The position numbers and the translations under genes were made by a program. A stretch of DNA of 64,000 bases, taken from DASWOJ01 sp964250755 (GTDB taxonomy: Bacteria > Pseudomonadota > Alphaproteobacteria > Acetobacterales > Acetobacteraceae). The notes under the pieces were generated by a model. It was not told the DNA's origin. It did not search any database and worked only from the letters and a program-made list of their open reading frames with translations. Positions 44,192 to 52,878 of this stretch are shown here, piece after piece; position 1 is the first letter of the stretch; the number at the start of each line of letters is the position of its first letter. The DNA lies in the NCBI GenBank assembly GCA_964250755.1, contig CAXUHB010000005.1, positions 62,001 to 126,000 on the forward strand, in the 5' to 3' direction.

Positions 44192-45823
44192 ATGACATCT
44201 CCCATCCTCGACATATCCAACCTTACCGTCGCCTTCGGCGCCCGCCGGGTCGTGGATGGGGTGTCGTTCAGCCTTGCGGCTGGCGAGACCCTGGCGCTGG
44301 TGGGGGAGAGCGGGTCGGGGAAGTCGCTGACGGCGCTGTCCATCCTGCAGCTGCTGCCGCCGGGGGCGGCGTGCTCCGGCGCGATCATGCTGGACGGACA
44401 GGCCATGCTCGGCGCGGTGCCCGGCGTGCTGCGGCAGGCGCGCGGGGGCACGGCGGGGATCGTGTTCCAGGAGCCGATGACCAGCCTGAATCCGCTGCAC
44501 CGCATCGGCCGCCAGGTCGGGGAGGCGATGGCGCTGCATGCCAAGTCCACGGGGGCGCGCCCGGCCCGGGGCGCCGTGGCGGCGCTGCTGGCAGAGGTTG
44601 GGTTCCCTGATGCGGAGCGTCGGCTGGACGCCTTCCCGCACCAGCTCAGCGGCGGGCAGCGGCAGCGCGTCATGATCGCGATGGCGCTGGCCAACGGCCC
44701 GCGCCTGCTGATCGCGGACGAGCCGACGACGGCGCTGGACGTGACGATCCAGGCGCAGATCCTGGACTTGCTGGCGCAGGCGCGGCGGGCGCGCGGGCTG
44801 GCGCTGCTGCTGATCAGCCATGACCTGAACGTGGTGCGCCGCGTGGCCGACCGGGTGTGCGTGATGAAGGACGGGCGCATCGTGGAGGCCGGGCCGGTGG
44901 CGGAGGTGTTCGCCGATCCGCAGCACCCCTACACCCGTATGCTGATCGCCGCGGAGCCGTCGCGCCAGCCGCGGCCCATGCCTGCCGATGCGGCGGAGGC
45001 AGCGCGGGCGGAGGACCTGGGCGTGACGTTCGCGGTGCGCCGCGGCGTGCTGCGCCGGGCCGTGGGCGGCGTGCGCGCCCTGGACGGCGTGAGCCTGCGC
45101 ATCCGCGAGGGCGAGACCCTGGGCCTGGTGGGGGAGAGCGGGTCGGGCAAGAGCACCGCGGGCCTGGCGCTGCTGCGGCTGCAGCCGGCCACGGGGCGCA
45201 TTGCAGTGCTGGGGCAGGACATCACGGGGCTGACACAGCGGCAACTGCGCCCGCTGCGGCGGCGCATGGGCATCGTGTTCCAAGACCCCTACGGCAGCCT
45301 GTCCCCGCGAATGAGCATGGGAGAGATCGTGGGGGAGGGCCTGCAGGTGCATGAACCCGGCCTGTCCCGCGCGGCGCGGGAGGCGCGGGTGCTGGAGGCG
45401 CTGCGGGAGGTCGGGCTGCCGGCGGACTCGGCCGGGCGGTATCCGCACGAGTTCAGCGGCGGGCAGCGGCAGCGGGTGGCCATCGCGCGGGCGATGGTCT
45501 TGCAGCCGCGGCTGGTGGTGCTGGACGAACCCACCAGCGCCCTGGACCGGTCGGTGCAGGCGGGGATCGTGGACCTGCTGCGCGGGCTACAGGACCGGCA
45601 CGGGCTGGCCTACCTGTTCATCAGCCACGACCTGGCGGTGGTGCGGGCGCTGGCGCACCGGGTGATGGTGCTGCGCGCCGGACGGGTGGTGGAGGAGGGG
45701 GAGGCCGCGGCGGTGTTCGCGGCGCCGCGGGACCCCTACACGGTGGCGCTGATGCGGGCGGCGTTCCCGGAGGGGATGGGGGTTTCCGGTGCTCGCGCCT
45801 GCGATGGGAAAGGACCGGGGTAG
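44192..45823 (+). CDS. yejF: Peptide ABC transporter ATP-binding protein, fused double ATPase, YejF type
   Basis: 543 residues with two complete ABC ATPase domains. The first has Walker A GESGSGKS, signature LSGGQRQR and Walker B LLIADEPTTALD. The second has GESGSGKST, FSGGQRQR and LVVLDEPTSALD. Both carry the H-loop (ISHDL), so both sites look active. It energises YejB/YejE. The start at 44192 excludes ~20 residues that come from the upstream repeat. Confidence 0.94.
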   Translation: MTSPILDISNLTVAFGARRVVDGVSFSLAAGETLALVGESGSGKSLTALSILQLLPPGAACSGAIMLDGQAMLGAVPGVLRQARGGTAGIVFQEPMTSLNPLHRIGRQVGEAMALHAKSTGARPARGAVAALLAEVGFPDAERRLDAFPHQLSGGQRQRVMIAMALANGPRLLIADEPTTALDVTIQAQILDLLAQARRARGLALLLISHDLNVVRRVADRVCVMKDGRIVEAGPVAEVFADPQHPYTRMLIAAEPSRQPRPMPADAAEAARAEDLGVTFAVRRGVLRRAVGGVRALDGVSLRIREGETLGLVGESGSGKSTAGLALLRLQPATGRIAVLGQDITGLTQRQLRPLRRRMGIVFQDPYGSLSPRMSMGEIVGEGLQVHEPGLSRAAREARVLEALREVGLPADSAGRYPHEFSGGQRQRVAIARAMVLQPRLVVLDEPTSALDRSVQAGIVDLLRGLQDRHGLAYLFISHDLAVVRALAHRVMVLRAGRVVEEGEAAAVFAAPRDPYTVALMRAAFPEGMGVSGARACDGKGPG

Positions 45824-45902
45824 CAAGATCCACGAGGACTCACCTGTCCGGATCGCATGCAGAGCCATCAGGGACCAAGCGGTTCCAGCATACCCGACCG
45901 GG

Positions 45903-45947
45903 ACCCCTCACCCCCACCCTCTCCCGGCGGGAGAGGAGGAAGGCAGG
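45903..45947. repeat. Single family A REP after yejF
   Basis: CCCTCACCCCCACCCTCTCC followed by CGGCGGGAGAGGAGG: one right-type arm with a slightly decayed stem, 80 bp after yejF, in the convergent gap with the MFS gene. Confidence 0.7.
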
Positions 45948-45956
45948 GGCTCCCGG

Positions 45957-47186
45957 TCAGGCGGCACCTGCGGCTTCGGCGCTGGCGTGCGTGGGCGCAC
46001 CTGCCGGCTCCTCGTCGCGGAGGTGGATGGTCATCAGGGTGACGATGGCGGCGGCGGCGAAGACGCCCATGGCGCCGAAGGTGGCGGGGTAGCCGAGATA
46101 CTTGGCGGAGAAGCCCCAGGCGAAGGCGGCCAGGGCCGCGCCGCCGGCCTGCAGGGTGCCCATGCCGCCCAGGGCGGTCTGGGTGCGTCCGGTGCCGTAG
46201 GTCAGGTCCGCGACGGCCACCGGCGCCGCGACGCTGAACAGGGCGGCGGCCAACCCGTCCAGCACCTGGACGGGCACCAGCCACCAGTTGGACCCGGCCA
46301 GGGCCGCCAGGGCGCAGCGGGCGACCACGATAGCGCAGGCGGCGATCAGCAGCCAGCGGCGGCCCAGGCGGTCGGACAGGCGTCCGGCGACGAGGGCCAC
46401 CGGCACCATCGTGAGCTGGGTCACGATCAGGCAGGCGGACATCCAGCTTGTCGCGCTGGCGGCGTCCTGCGCGGCGAGGCGCTGGCCCAGCAGGGGCAGC
46501 ATGGCGGAGTTGGCCATCTGGAACAGGCCGACGGCCGCCAGCAGCACCAGCAGGCGGCGGTTCCGCAGCAGGCCCCAGGTCGCGCCGCGCTTCTCGCCCT
46601 TCTCGCGCCGGCCGCGCCCGCGCATCCGGTCGGAGTCCACGGCGGCGCCGCCCATCAGCTTGAGGACGACCAGCGTCGCGGCGGCCATGATGGACAGCAC
46701 GACGATGGGGGCGGTGGGGCCGAGCACCCAGGCCAGGACCGCCACCAGCCCGGCGGCCACGACGTTGCCGGCGTGGTTCGCGGCCTCGTTCGTGCCTTGC
46801 TGGCGGGGGTAGCCCTTCTTGCCCACGATGGCGAGGGTGAGGCCGCTGCTGCTCGGCCCGCCCAGGGCGCCGCCGGCGGACACGACGACCTGCGCCGCCA
46901 GCACGGCCCAGAAGGCCCGGGCGGGCAGGAGCAGGAGGGTGCCGGCGACGATGGCCCCGCAAGCAACGGCGAGCAGCAGGCGGGGCTTGGCGACACGGTC
47001 CACCAGCGCGCCCGCCGGGCCGGCCAGCACGGCGCCGACGATGGAGCCTGCGGCCAGGACGGTGCCGACCTTCTCGGGCGTCCAGCCGGCGGCGCCGGCG
47101 AGCCAGGTGGACAGGAACGCGCCCAGCCCGCCGCCGACGTCGGCCAGGAAGAAGTTGACGGCGGGAAGGGCGAGGTTGGGGTTCAT
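45957..47186 (-). CDS. MFS transporter
   Basis: 409 residues, about 12 helices, starting MNPNLALPAVNFFLADVGGG. It shows LAGPAGALVDRVAKPRLL and the second-half VAGRLSDRLGRRWLL motif A copies, and a central charged loop (RGRGRREKGEKRG). Sequences opening with this NFFLADVxGGxGPFL-like segment occur beside various genes in proteobacteria and may export drugs or small metabolites; substrate unknown. The ATG at 47186 is chosen because the membrane part follows directly. It diverges from the superoxide dismutase gene. Confidence 0.88.
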   Translation of the reverse strand: MNPNLALPAVNFFLADVGGGLGAFLSTWLAGAAGWTPEKVGTVLAAGSIVGAVLAGPAGALVDRVAKPRLLLAVACGAIVAGTLLLLPARAFWAVLAAQVVVSAGGALGGPSSSGLTLAIVGKKGYPRQQGTNEAANHAGNVVAAGLVAVLAWVLGPTAPIVVLSIMAAATLVVLKLMGGAAVDSDRMRGRGRREKGEKRGATWGLLRNRRLLVLLAAVGLFQMANSAMLPLLGQRLAAQDAASATSWMSACLIVTQLTMVPVALVAGRLSDRLGRRWLLIAACAIVVARCALAALAGSNWWLVPVQVLDGLAAALFSVAAPVAVADLTYGTGRTQTALGGMGTLQAGGAALAAFAWGFSAKYLGYPATFGAMGVFAAAAIVTLMTIHLRDEEPAGAPTHASAEAAGAA

Positions 47187-47404
47187 GGGGGTGGGCAACG
47201 GCGGCGGGCGAAGAGGGGTTGCAGAGCGGGACGGGCATCGCAGGAAGTTGCCCCGCCGGGTGCGGCCAAGCTGGCCGCCGGACGCCTGGGCATGAATGAG
47301 GCCCGCAGCGGGTTCCGCGGCTTGGCATGGCCGGAGGCCGCCTGTGTGACAAGCCGCGGAAGCCTGCTTAGGCTGGCGGCGCACAGGGATGAAGGCAGGG
47401 CAAC

Positions 47405-48130
47405 ATGGGACCGACCAGACGCAACATGCTTGGCGGGGCTGCTGCGCTGCTTGGGGCCGGGAGCGCTCCGCGCGCCCGGGCGCAAGCCCCGGCGGCGGCC
47501 AGCGGGCCGCACAGCCTGCCGCCGCTGCCCTATGCGCCCGACGCGAACGAGCCGCATGTGGACGCGCAGACCATGACGCTGCACCACGACCGGCACCATG
47601 CCGCCTATGTCATGAACTTGAACAACGCCCTGAAGGACCAGGGGACGCTGGCGGCCTTGCCGGTGCAGGACCTGCTGGCACGGCTGCCGGAGACGCCGGA
47701 GGCGATCCGGACGGCGCTGCGGAACAACGCGGGCGGGCACGCCAACCACACGATGTTCTGGCAGGTGATGGGCGGCAAGGGCGGTGCGCCCACGGGCGCG
47801 CTGCTGACGGCGGTGGACCGGGACCTGGGGGGCATGGAGGCGATGCGGGCGGCGTTCAGCCGGATGGGTCTGGCGCAGTTCGGCTCGGGCTGGGTGTTCA
47901 TCACCGTGGACCGGGCGGGCAAGCTGGCGCTGGCGGCGCGGCCGAACCAGGACACGCCGCTGATGGAGGGCGGGCGGGTGCTGCTGGGCAACGACGTGTG
48001 GGAGCACGCCTACTACCTGAAGTATCAGAACCGCCGGGCGGACTACCTGACGGCGTGGTGGAACGTGGTGAACTGGGACGCGGTGGCGGCACGGTATGCG
48101 CAGGCGCAGGCGGGGACGCTGGGGGTCTGA
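47405..48130 (+). CDS. Fe/Mn superoxide dismutase with a Tat signal
   Basis: 241 residues. The enzyme part begins at HSLPPLPYAPDANEPHVD. The four metal ligands are in place: H60 (TLHHDRHHAAYV), H115 (AGGHANHTMFW), D197 and H201 (DVWEHAYYLKYQNRR). GGHANH fits the manganese or cambialistic type. The N-terminus TRRNMLGGAAALLGAGSA with a cut near ARAQA is a twin-arginine signal, so a folded, metal-loaded enzyme is exported to the periplasm, where it would remove external superoxide. Confidence 0.92.
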   Translation: MGPTRRNMLGGAAALLGAGSAPRARAQAPAAASGPHSLPPLPYAPDANEPHVDAQTMTLHHDRHHAAYVMNLNNALKDQGTLAALPVQDLLARLPETPEAIRTALRNNAGGHANHTMFWQVMGGKGGAPTGALLTAVDRDLGGMEAMRAAFSRMGLAQFGSGWVFITVDRAGKLALAARPNQDTPLMEGGRVLLGNDVWEHAYYLKYQNRRADYLTAWWNVVNWDAVAARYAQAQAGTLGV

Positions 48131-48915
48131 CGCTGGGGTTTGACGCTGGGGCGTCGGGCGCTGGGGCGTCGGGCGCGGAAGGCCACGCCGCGGCGCCTCG
48201 CTGATTGCGCTGATGACGGCGGTCCACTCCGATGCGCCGCCGCTCCTGCGCTGGGACCGCCTGAAGCGCCGCAGCCTGGTGGGCTGCTGCCAACTCCGGG
48301 GGTTGGGGTGCAAGGGTTGTATTCGGGCGGGGAACGGCGGCTTGCGGCGGGGCGGGCCGCATCATCCCGTCAGACGGCAGGACGCCGTCGGCGAAGCCGC
48401 CCAGCCTTGCACGGCATCGTCCGGGACGGCGGCGCCGCCGTCTCCGTGAACGGAGGGTTGCCGCCGACCTCGCCAGCAGCATCCGGCCGCCCGTTGACGC
48501 GGCGCACCAGCCACGCCAGCCCATGGCGGACCCTGGCAAGGATTTGCGGCCCCCCAGGGCATCCACGCTCCCAAGCCTCCCGGCGCCAGCGCCGTGCCAA
48601 GTTCCCGTGACCGACATGCGGCAGAGGTGCAGAGCCGAGTTCCCTCATGCCGCCGCTGCGCTCATCGGGCATTGACAAACGTTCCGGACGACAAGACATA
48701 AAGTTCTGTTTAGCCTCGTTATCCAATGTTAATACTGAATTGTTCATGTGTTGCTGAGGTAATTCAGAGACAAGTACCAAAGCGCATCTATGAAGGATTT
48801 GTCCCTCAGCACGGTGATGTTCTGCTATGGCTGCGTCACTGCTTGCCGATATTTCGGGCGCAAGCGGCTGAGCGACCATTAGTGCTCCCGCCTTCGTGCG
48901 TTGGAGTACATTTCT
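48131..48915. other. Gene-poor region upstream of the second Crp/Fnr gene
   Basis: About 785 bp. A 13-15-bp tandem repeat (GACGCTGGGG / GTCGGGCGCTGGGGC units) lies at 48128-48177. The GC-rich part to about 48650 has no supported gene. From 48660 to 48890 the DNA is clearly A+T-richer. TTGACA at 48672-48677 with CATAAA 19 bp further on is a possible promoter. Confidence 0.4.
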
Positions 48916-49623
48916 ATGGTCGTCAACACGCCTGCCTTCCGCAACGAGCTGCTGGCGGCCCTGCCAGCGGAGGAGCTGGACCAGCTCCGCCCCAACCTCC
49001 ATCCCGCCACCTTCGTCCTGCGGCAAGTGCTGCACGAGGTCGGCACCCCGATAGACGACGTGTTCTTCCCGGAGAGCGGCCTGGTGTCGCTGACGGCCGA
49101 CACCAAGGACACCGGCTTCGTCGAGGTCGGCATGACCGGGCGGGAGGGCTTCGTCGGCACCGCCGTGCCGCTGAACGCGCAGGCGAGCGCAGTCCATCAG
49201 GCCATCGTGCAGATGCCCGGCACGGGACACCGCCTGCGCGCGCCGGCGTTCCGCGACGCGCTTGCGGCGATGCCCGTGCTGCGCGACCGGTGCCTGCGCT
49301 ACGTCCAGTTCGTGATGGTGCAGACGGCGCAGTCCGCCGCGTGCAACGCCCGCCACGAGATGCCGGAGCGGCTGGCCCGCTGGCTGCTGATGTGCCGCGA
49401 CCGGACCGACAGCGACGAGCTGCCGATGACGCAGGAGTTCCTGTCCTACATGCTGGGCGTGCGCCGGGCCGGGGTGTCCGTCGTCGCCAACGCGCTGCAG
49501 TCCACGGGCGTCATCCGCCTGTCGCGGGGGCACCTGACCGTGCTCGACCGGGCCGGCCTCGAACAGGAGGCGTGCTCCTGCTACCGGCTGATCGAGGACA
49601 GCCGAAAGCAGATCGTCGGTTGA
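48916..49623 (+). CDS. Crp/Fnr-type transcriptional regulator (second copy)
   Basis: 235 residues. It has an N-terminal cyclic-nucleotide-binding-like fold (GTPIDDVFFPESGLVSL, EVGMTGREGFVGT) and a C-terminal helix-turn-helix (MTQEFLSYMLGVRRAGVSV). It is paralogous to the gene at 3871-4596. The FNR-type cysteine cluster is absent. The ATG at 48916 is preferred over a TTG at 48901 because the paralogue aligns from there. It precedes, 120 bp away on the same strand, a three-gene signalling operon. Confidence 0.85.
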   Translation: MVVNTPAFRNELLAALPAEELDQLRPNLHPATFVLRQVLHEVGTPIDDVFFPESGLVSLTADTKDTGFVEVGMTGREGFVGTAVPLNAQASAVHQAIVQMPGTGHRLRAPAFRDALAAMPVLRDRCLRYVQFVMVQTAQSAACNARHEMPERLARWLLMCRDRTDSDELPMTQEFLSYMLGVRRAGVSVVANALQSTGVIRLSRGHLTVLDRAGLEQEACSCYRLIEDSRKQIVG

Positions 49624-49672
49624 AGGACCGCACTGTACGCTGTCGTATGCTTGAGCGTTTTATAAAGTATAG

Positions 49673-49701
49673 TTGCTGGAATAACTACAAGTACCTACAA
49701 T
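49673..49701 (+). promoter_or_regulatory. Sigma-70-type promoter of the kinase operon
   Basis: TTGCTG (49673-49678), a 17-bp spacer and TACAAT (49696-49701) make a near-consensus vegetative promoter in an A+T-rich island. The expected start point near 49708 lies about 35 bp before the small gene at 49745. Confidence 0.65.
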
Positions 49702-49744
49702 ACTTTGCTTGACGCTCATGCCTCATCCATGACCCTGTCCCCGC

Positions 49745-50038
49745 ATGAATGATGTCTCGTCTCTGCATGGTCCAGTTGCGGAGCAGGGATGCCGCTGGAC
49801 CCCTGGCGAGGGCGGCGTGCTGACGTCGGAGGCCGGGCCGTGCCGGCTGACGGTCGCGACCATCGGCGGCCTGTCCCGGTATCTCGTGCATCGCCAGGAG
49901 CCGGACCGTCCGGGCTGTCCCCTGCCGCTGCTAGAGTCAGGCACCCGGCCCGACGCCCTGGTGGCGATGGCCGCCGCGGAGGCCGCGGCGGCGCGCATCG
50001 CAGCCGCGGCCGGCCCCCGGCCCAAGGCGGAGGGATGA
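49745..50038 (+). CDS. Small protein of unknown function in the kinase operon
   Basis: 97 residues, no signal peptide. The N-terminal half (VAEQGCRWTPGEGG, CRLTVATIGGLSRYLVHRQE) looks folded; the C-terminal ~35 residues are Ala-rich helix. Its stop overlaps the kinase ATG by 4 bp (ATGA), so the two are translated together. It has no recognised domain; a role as an accessory to the kinase is inference from the coupling. Confidence 0.6.
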   Translation: MNDVSSLHGPVAEQGCRWTPGEGGVLTSEAGPCRLTVATIGGLSRYLVHRQEPDRPGCPLPLLESGTRPDALVAMAAAEAAAARIAAAAGPRPKAEG

Positions 50039-51237
50039 CCGGGACGGAGAGCGCCGCCTTCAATCAGCAGGCGGCCCTGGCGCAGTTCGGCGAGTTCGCG
50101 CTCAAGTCCGACGACCTCGACGCGATCCTGCACCAGGCCTGCCGCCTGGTCGGCAACGCCCTCGGCACGCACCTCGTGAAGGTCATGGAGCTGCAAAGGG
50201 ACGGCGCGACCCTGCTGGTCCGGGCCGGCGTCGGCTGGAAGCCGGGCGTCGTCGGCCAGGCGAGGGTCGGGACCGGCGAGCGGACGGCCGAGCGCCGCGC
50301 CCTGCAAACGGCCGAGCCGGTGGTGTCGCCCGACATCGAGACGGAGGACCGGTTCGACTACCCGCCGTTCATCAGGGACAACGGCGTGCAGGCGCTGGCC
50401 ACGGTCATCATCGTAGGGCCGGACGGCCACCCGCCCTATGGCGTCCTGCAAGTGGACAGCCGCGTGCCGCGGCCGTTCACCGACGACGACACGCAGTTCC
50501 TGCGCAACTACGCCAACCTGCTGGCCGCGGCCGTGGAGCGCCTGCGCGTCGCGGCCGAGCTGCGGGACCGCGCCGAGGAGAAGGAACGCCTGCTGCGGGA
50601 GCTGCAGCACCGGGTGAAGAACAACCTGCAGACCGTGATGACCCTGGTCGGCCGGGCCGTGCGCCGCGCCCGGCACCCGGAGGCGGTGAGCGCGCTGCGC
50701 GGCGTCGGCGACGGGATCGAGGCGCTGCGGCTGATCCACGACAAGATCTACGGCGCGGAGGGCGGCCTGGACCGGATTTGCCTTGGCACCTACCTGGCGG
50801 AGCTGGCCGCCAGCCTGCTCGCGTTCCACGGCAAGGAGGTGCTGGCCCGGGTCAGGCTGGTGTCCGACATCGAGCGCCTGGAGGTCGCGTCCGACACCGC
50901 CGTGCCGTTCGGGCTGATCGCGAGCGAGTTCATCACCAACAGCCTGAAGTACGCCTTCGACGACGGTTCCGGCGTGATCGGGCTGCGGGTGGAGGACGCC
51001 GGGGCGGGCCAGGTGCGCGTGACGCTGTGGGACGACGGCCGGGGCCTGCCGGCAGAGCGGCCCGGCGGCACCGGGATCGGCCTGATCGGCGGCCTCGCGC
51101 GCCAGGTCGGCGCCAGCACGGCGTGGAGCGGGGAGGGCGGGACGCGGCTGGTGCTGTCCATGCCGGCCCCGCCTGCTGATGCCCGGCCTGCCGATGCCCC
51201 CCCTGCCGGCGCGCCCGCTGCACGGCCACCCGCATGA
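50035..51237 (+). CDS. GAF-domain sensor histidine kinase (HisKA_2/HWE-related)
   Basis: 400-residue soluble kinase. A GAF domain (about 25-165) carries VGWKPGVVGQARVG and DRFDYPPFIRDNGVQA. A short linker leads to the H-box LLRELQHRVKNNLQT with the phospho-acceptor H192, of HisKA_2 type. The ATPase domain has N-box EFITNSLKYAF, G1 DDGRGLP and G2 GTGIGLIGGLARQVG. No membrane helix, so the signal is cytoplasmic. The tail beyond residue 380 is Ala/Pro-rich repeat. The response regulator follows 40 bp downstream. Confidence 0.9.
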   Translation: MTGTESAAFNQQAALAQFGEFALKSDDLDAILHQACRLVGNALGTHLVKVMELQRDGATLLVRAGVGWKPGVVGQARVGTGERTAERRALQTAEPVVSPDIETEDRFDYPPFIRDNGVQALATVIIVGPDGHPPYGVLQVDSRVPRPFTDDDTQFLRNYANLLAAAVERLRVAAELRDRAEEKERLLRELQHRVKNNLQTVMTLVGRAVRRARHPEAVSALRGVGDGIEALRLIHDKIYGAEGGLDRICLGTYLAELAASLLAFHGKEVLARVRLVSDIERLEVASDTAVPFGLIASEFITNSLKYAFDDGSGVIGLRVEDAGAGQVRVTLWDDGRGLPAERPGGTGIGLIGGLARQVGASTAWSGEGGTRLVLSMPAPPADARPADAPPAGAPAARPPA

Positions 51238-51277
51238 TGGCGCGCCCCTCCGTGGGCAGCCTTTCGAGGAGATTTCC

Positions 51278-52036
51278 ATGAGCGCTGTCCCCCTGCTGCT
51301 GCTGGACGACGATGGCGAGTTCCGGTCCGCCGTGGCGGAGGCCCTGAATGCCGGCGGCTTCCGCGTGGCCGAGGCCGCCACGGTCGCCGAGGCGGAGGCG
51401 GAGGTGCTTCGCGGCGCCACCCGGTTCGCGGCGCTGATCCTGGACGTGAACCTGCCGGACGGCGACGGGCGCGACCTGTGCGCGCGGCTGCGGGCGGCGG
51501 GCCACCGGATGCCGATGGTGATGCTGACAGGGCAGGACGAGGAGGCGGACGTGGTGCGCGGCCTGGAGGCCGGCGCGCACGACTACCTGGCCAAGCCGGT
51601 CCGCCCCGCCGTCCTGATCGCCCGCCTCCGCGCGGTGCTGCGCCGTCACGAGAGCAGCATGGACGCGGTGTTCCCCCTGGGTCCGTGGACCTTCCACCCC
51701 GCGCAGAAGCTGCTGCGCGACGAGGCCGGCGTCCGCATCTGGCTCACGGCCAAGGAGGTGGACATCCTGCGCCATTTCCTGCGCAGCGACGGACCCGTCA
51801 GCAAGCAGGCGCTGCTGGCGGACGTCTGGGGCTACAACCCATCGGTGTCGTCGCACACGCTGGAGACCCACATCTACCGGCTGCGCCAGAAGATCGAGGC
51901 CGACCCTTACGACCCCCGGCTGCTGCTGACCGCCGAGGGGGGCTACCGCCTGGCGCCGAAGGCGGGCGAGGCCGGCCCTCCGACGGCGGCGCCGGGGAAC
52001 GCGCCCGCCGCCCCCGGGCCTGCGCCCCGTGCCTGA
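51278..52036 (+). CDS. OmpR/PhoB-family response regulator
   Basis: 252 residues: a receiver domain with D10-D12, phospho-acceptor D56 (LILDVNLPDGDG), T84 and K106. A linker (MDAVFPLGPWTFHPAQK) joins it to a winged-helix DNA-binding domain (about 145-230; WLTAKEVDILRHFL, LETHIYRLRQKIE, LLLTAEGGYRL). GAGGAG is 6 bases before the ATG. It is the likely partner of the kinase just upstream. The receiver-only copy at 3211-3714 is a close paralogue. Confidence 0.92.
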   Translation: MSAVPLLLLDDDGEFRSAVAEALNAGGFRVAEAATVAEAEAEVLRGATRFAALILDVNLPDGDGRDLCARLRAAGHRMPMVMLTGQDEEADVVRGLEAGAHDYLAKPVRPAVLIARLRAVLRRHESSMDAVFPLGPWTFHPAQKLLRDEAGVRIWLTAKEVDILRHFLRSDGPVSKQALLADVWGYNPSVSSHTLETHIYRLRQKIEADPYDPRLLLTAEGGYRLAPKAGEAGPPTAAPGNAPAAPGPAPRA

Positions 52037-52279
52037 CACCAACGGCTCCACGCTTCGAGAGGTCGTGCGGCCTCGGCACGCCTTGCGGAACGCCGGTGCG
52101 AACGGTCGAAGCGAAGGGCCGTCGGCATGAGCAGGCCAGGACCGGCGAACCCGCACCCTGGTGCGGGCAGGCCCGCAAGAGGGCCTGCAAGGCGGGAACG
52201 GGCTGGCGCCGGGTCCAAGCGGGCCGGGTGACCGAGGCTGCCCGCCATCAGGGCCGGCAGGCGCCGGGACGACGCGCAG

Positions 52280-52516
52280 CTAGCCCAGCCTGGTGCAGGC
52301 GAAGGCCAGCAGGACCCGGTAGATGGCCTGGCCCGCGCCGTCCCTGACCACGCCCACCAGCATCTGCCCTTCGCCTTCGGCGGCCTTGGACTGCGCCATC
52401 CCGGCCAGCAGCCGGACCGCTTCGTCACGGGCCATCTCGGGCGACATCGCCTCACCCTCCACCGGCACGGAGAGGCTGGAGCCGCCGTCATGCACGACAA
52501 GGGAATACCGCGTCAC
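52280..52516 (-). CDS. Small protein resembling DUF6894
   Basis: 78 residues from a GTG at 52516: VTRYSLVVHDGGSSLSVPVE, then a helix rich in Ala/Glu, then VGVVRDGAGQAIYRVLLAF. This strand-helix-strand pattern, and the RY..VV.DG opening, recall the DUF6894 family of small alphaproteobacterial proteins, function unknown. The frame extends upstream but loses all resemblance there and runs into a tandem repeat. Start codon and identity are uncertain. Confidence 0.45.
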   Translation of the reverse strand: MTRYSLVVHDGGSSLSVPVEGEAMSPEMARDEAVRLLAGMAQSKAAEGEGQMLVGVVRDGAGQAIYRVLLAFACTRLG

Positions 52517-52715
52517 AGGGACACCCGCCAGTTCCGCAGAAGCAGGTAGCCGGGCCTGCACGCCTTCACCCGTCGCAAACACGTTTCCAGCATCACAAAC
52601 AGCGGAGACGCTGCGGTCCTGCCGCGCCGTGGGCAGACGGGCAGCTTCGACTTCGCCGACAGGGTCCGGCCGTTCGATGACGTGAAACGGCCTGATGGCG
52701 CATGACCCGCGACGA

Positions 52716-52731
52716 TGGCACGTCGGTTGCA
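52716..52731 (+). promoter_or_regulatory. Sigma-54 (RpoN) promoter
   Basis: TGGCACG-TCGG-TTGCA matches the -24/-12 consensus TGGCACG-N4-TTGCW at every position, with the required 10 bp between GG and GC. It lies about 150 bp before the NCS1 permease start and reads toward it. Confidence 0.75.
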
Positions 52732-52784
52732 GTGTGCTCGGTTGCAGGGTGTTCGGCTGCAGGGTGTTCGGCTGCAGGGTGTGC
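52725..52784. repeat. 15-bp tandem repeat overlapping the sigma-54 promoter
   Basis: Four units of the GGCTGCAGGGTGTTC type (52725, 52740, 52755, 52770), the first of which contains the -12 element. They fill the leader of the permease mRNA. Confidence 0.85.
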
Positions 52785-52878
52785 GGCACCGGAGGGCCAG
52801 GCCTTCCAGTTGCCGCCCGGTCCTGCAACGAGCCATGTCCCGCAACGAATAGAGTCCTGCAACGAAGTGGAGGCCATG

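Noticed and set aside
48131..48650. Possible insertion-sequence remnant or small gene
   Set aside because: No transposase motif, terminal inverted repeats or consistent frame could be found; only short tandem repeats.
52668..52690. parS-like half site (GACGTGAAAC)
   Set aside because: Only about 10 of 14 positions match and one arm of the palindrome is absent.
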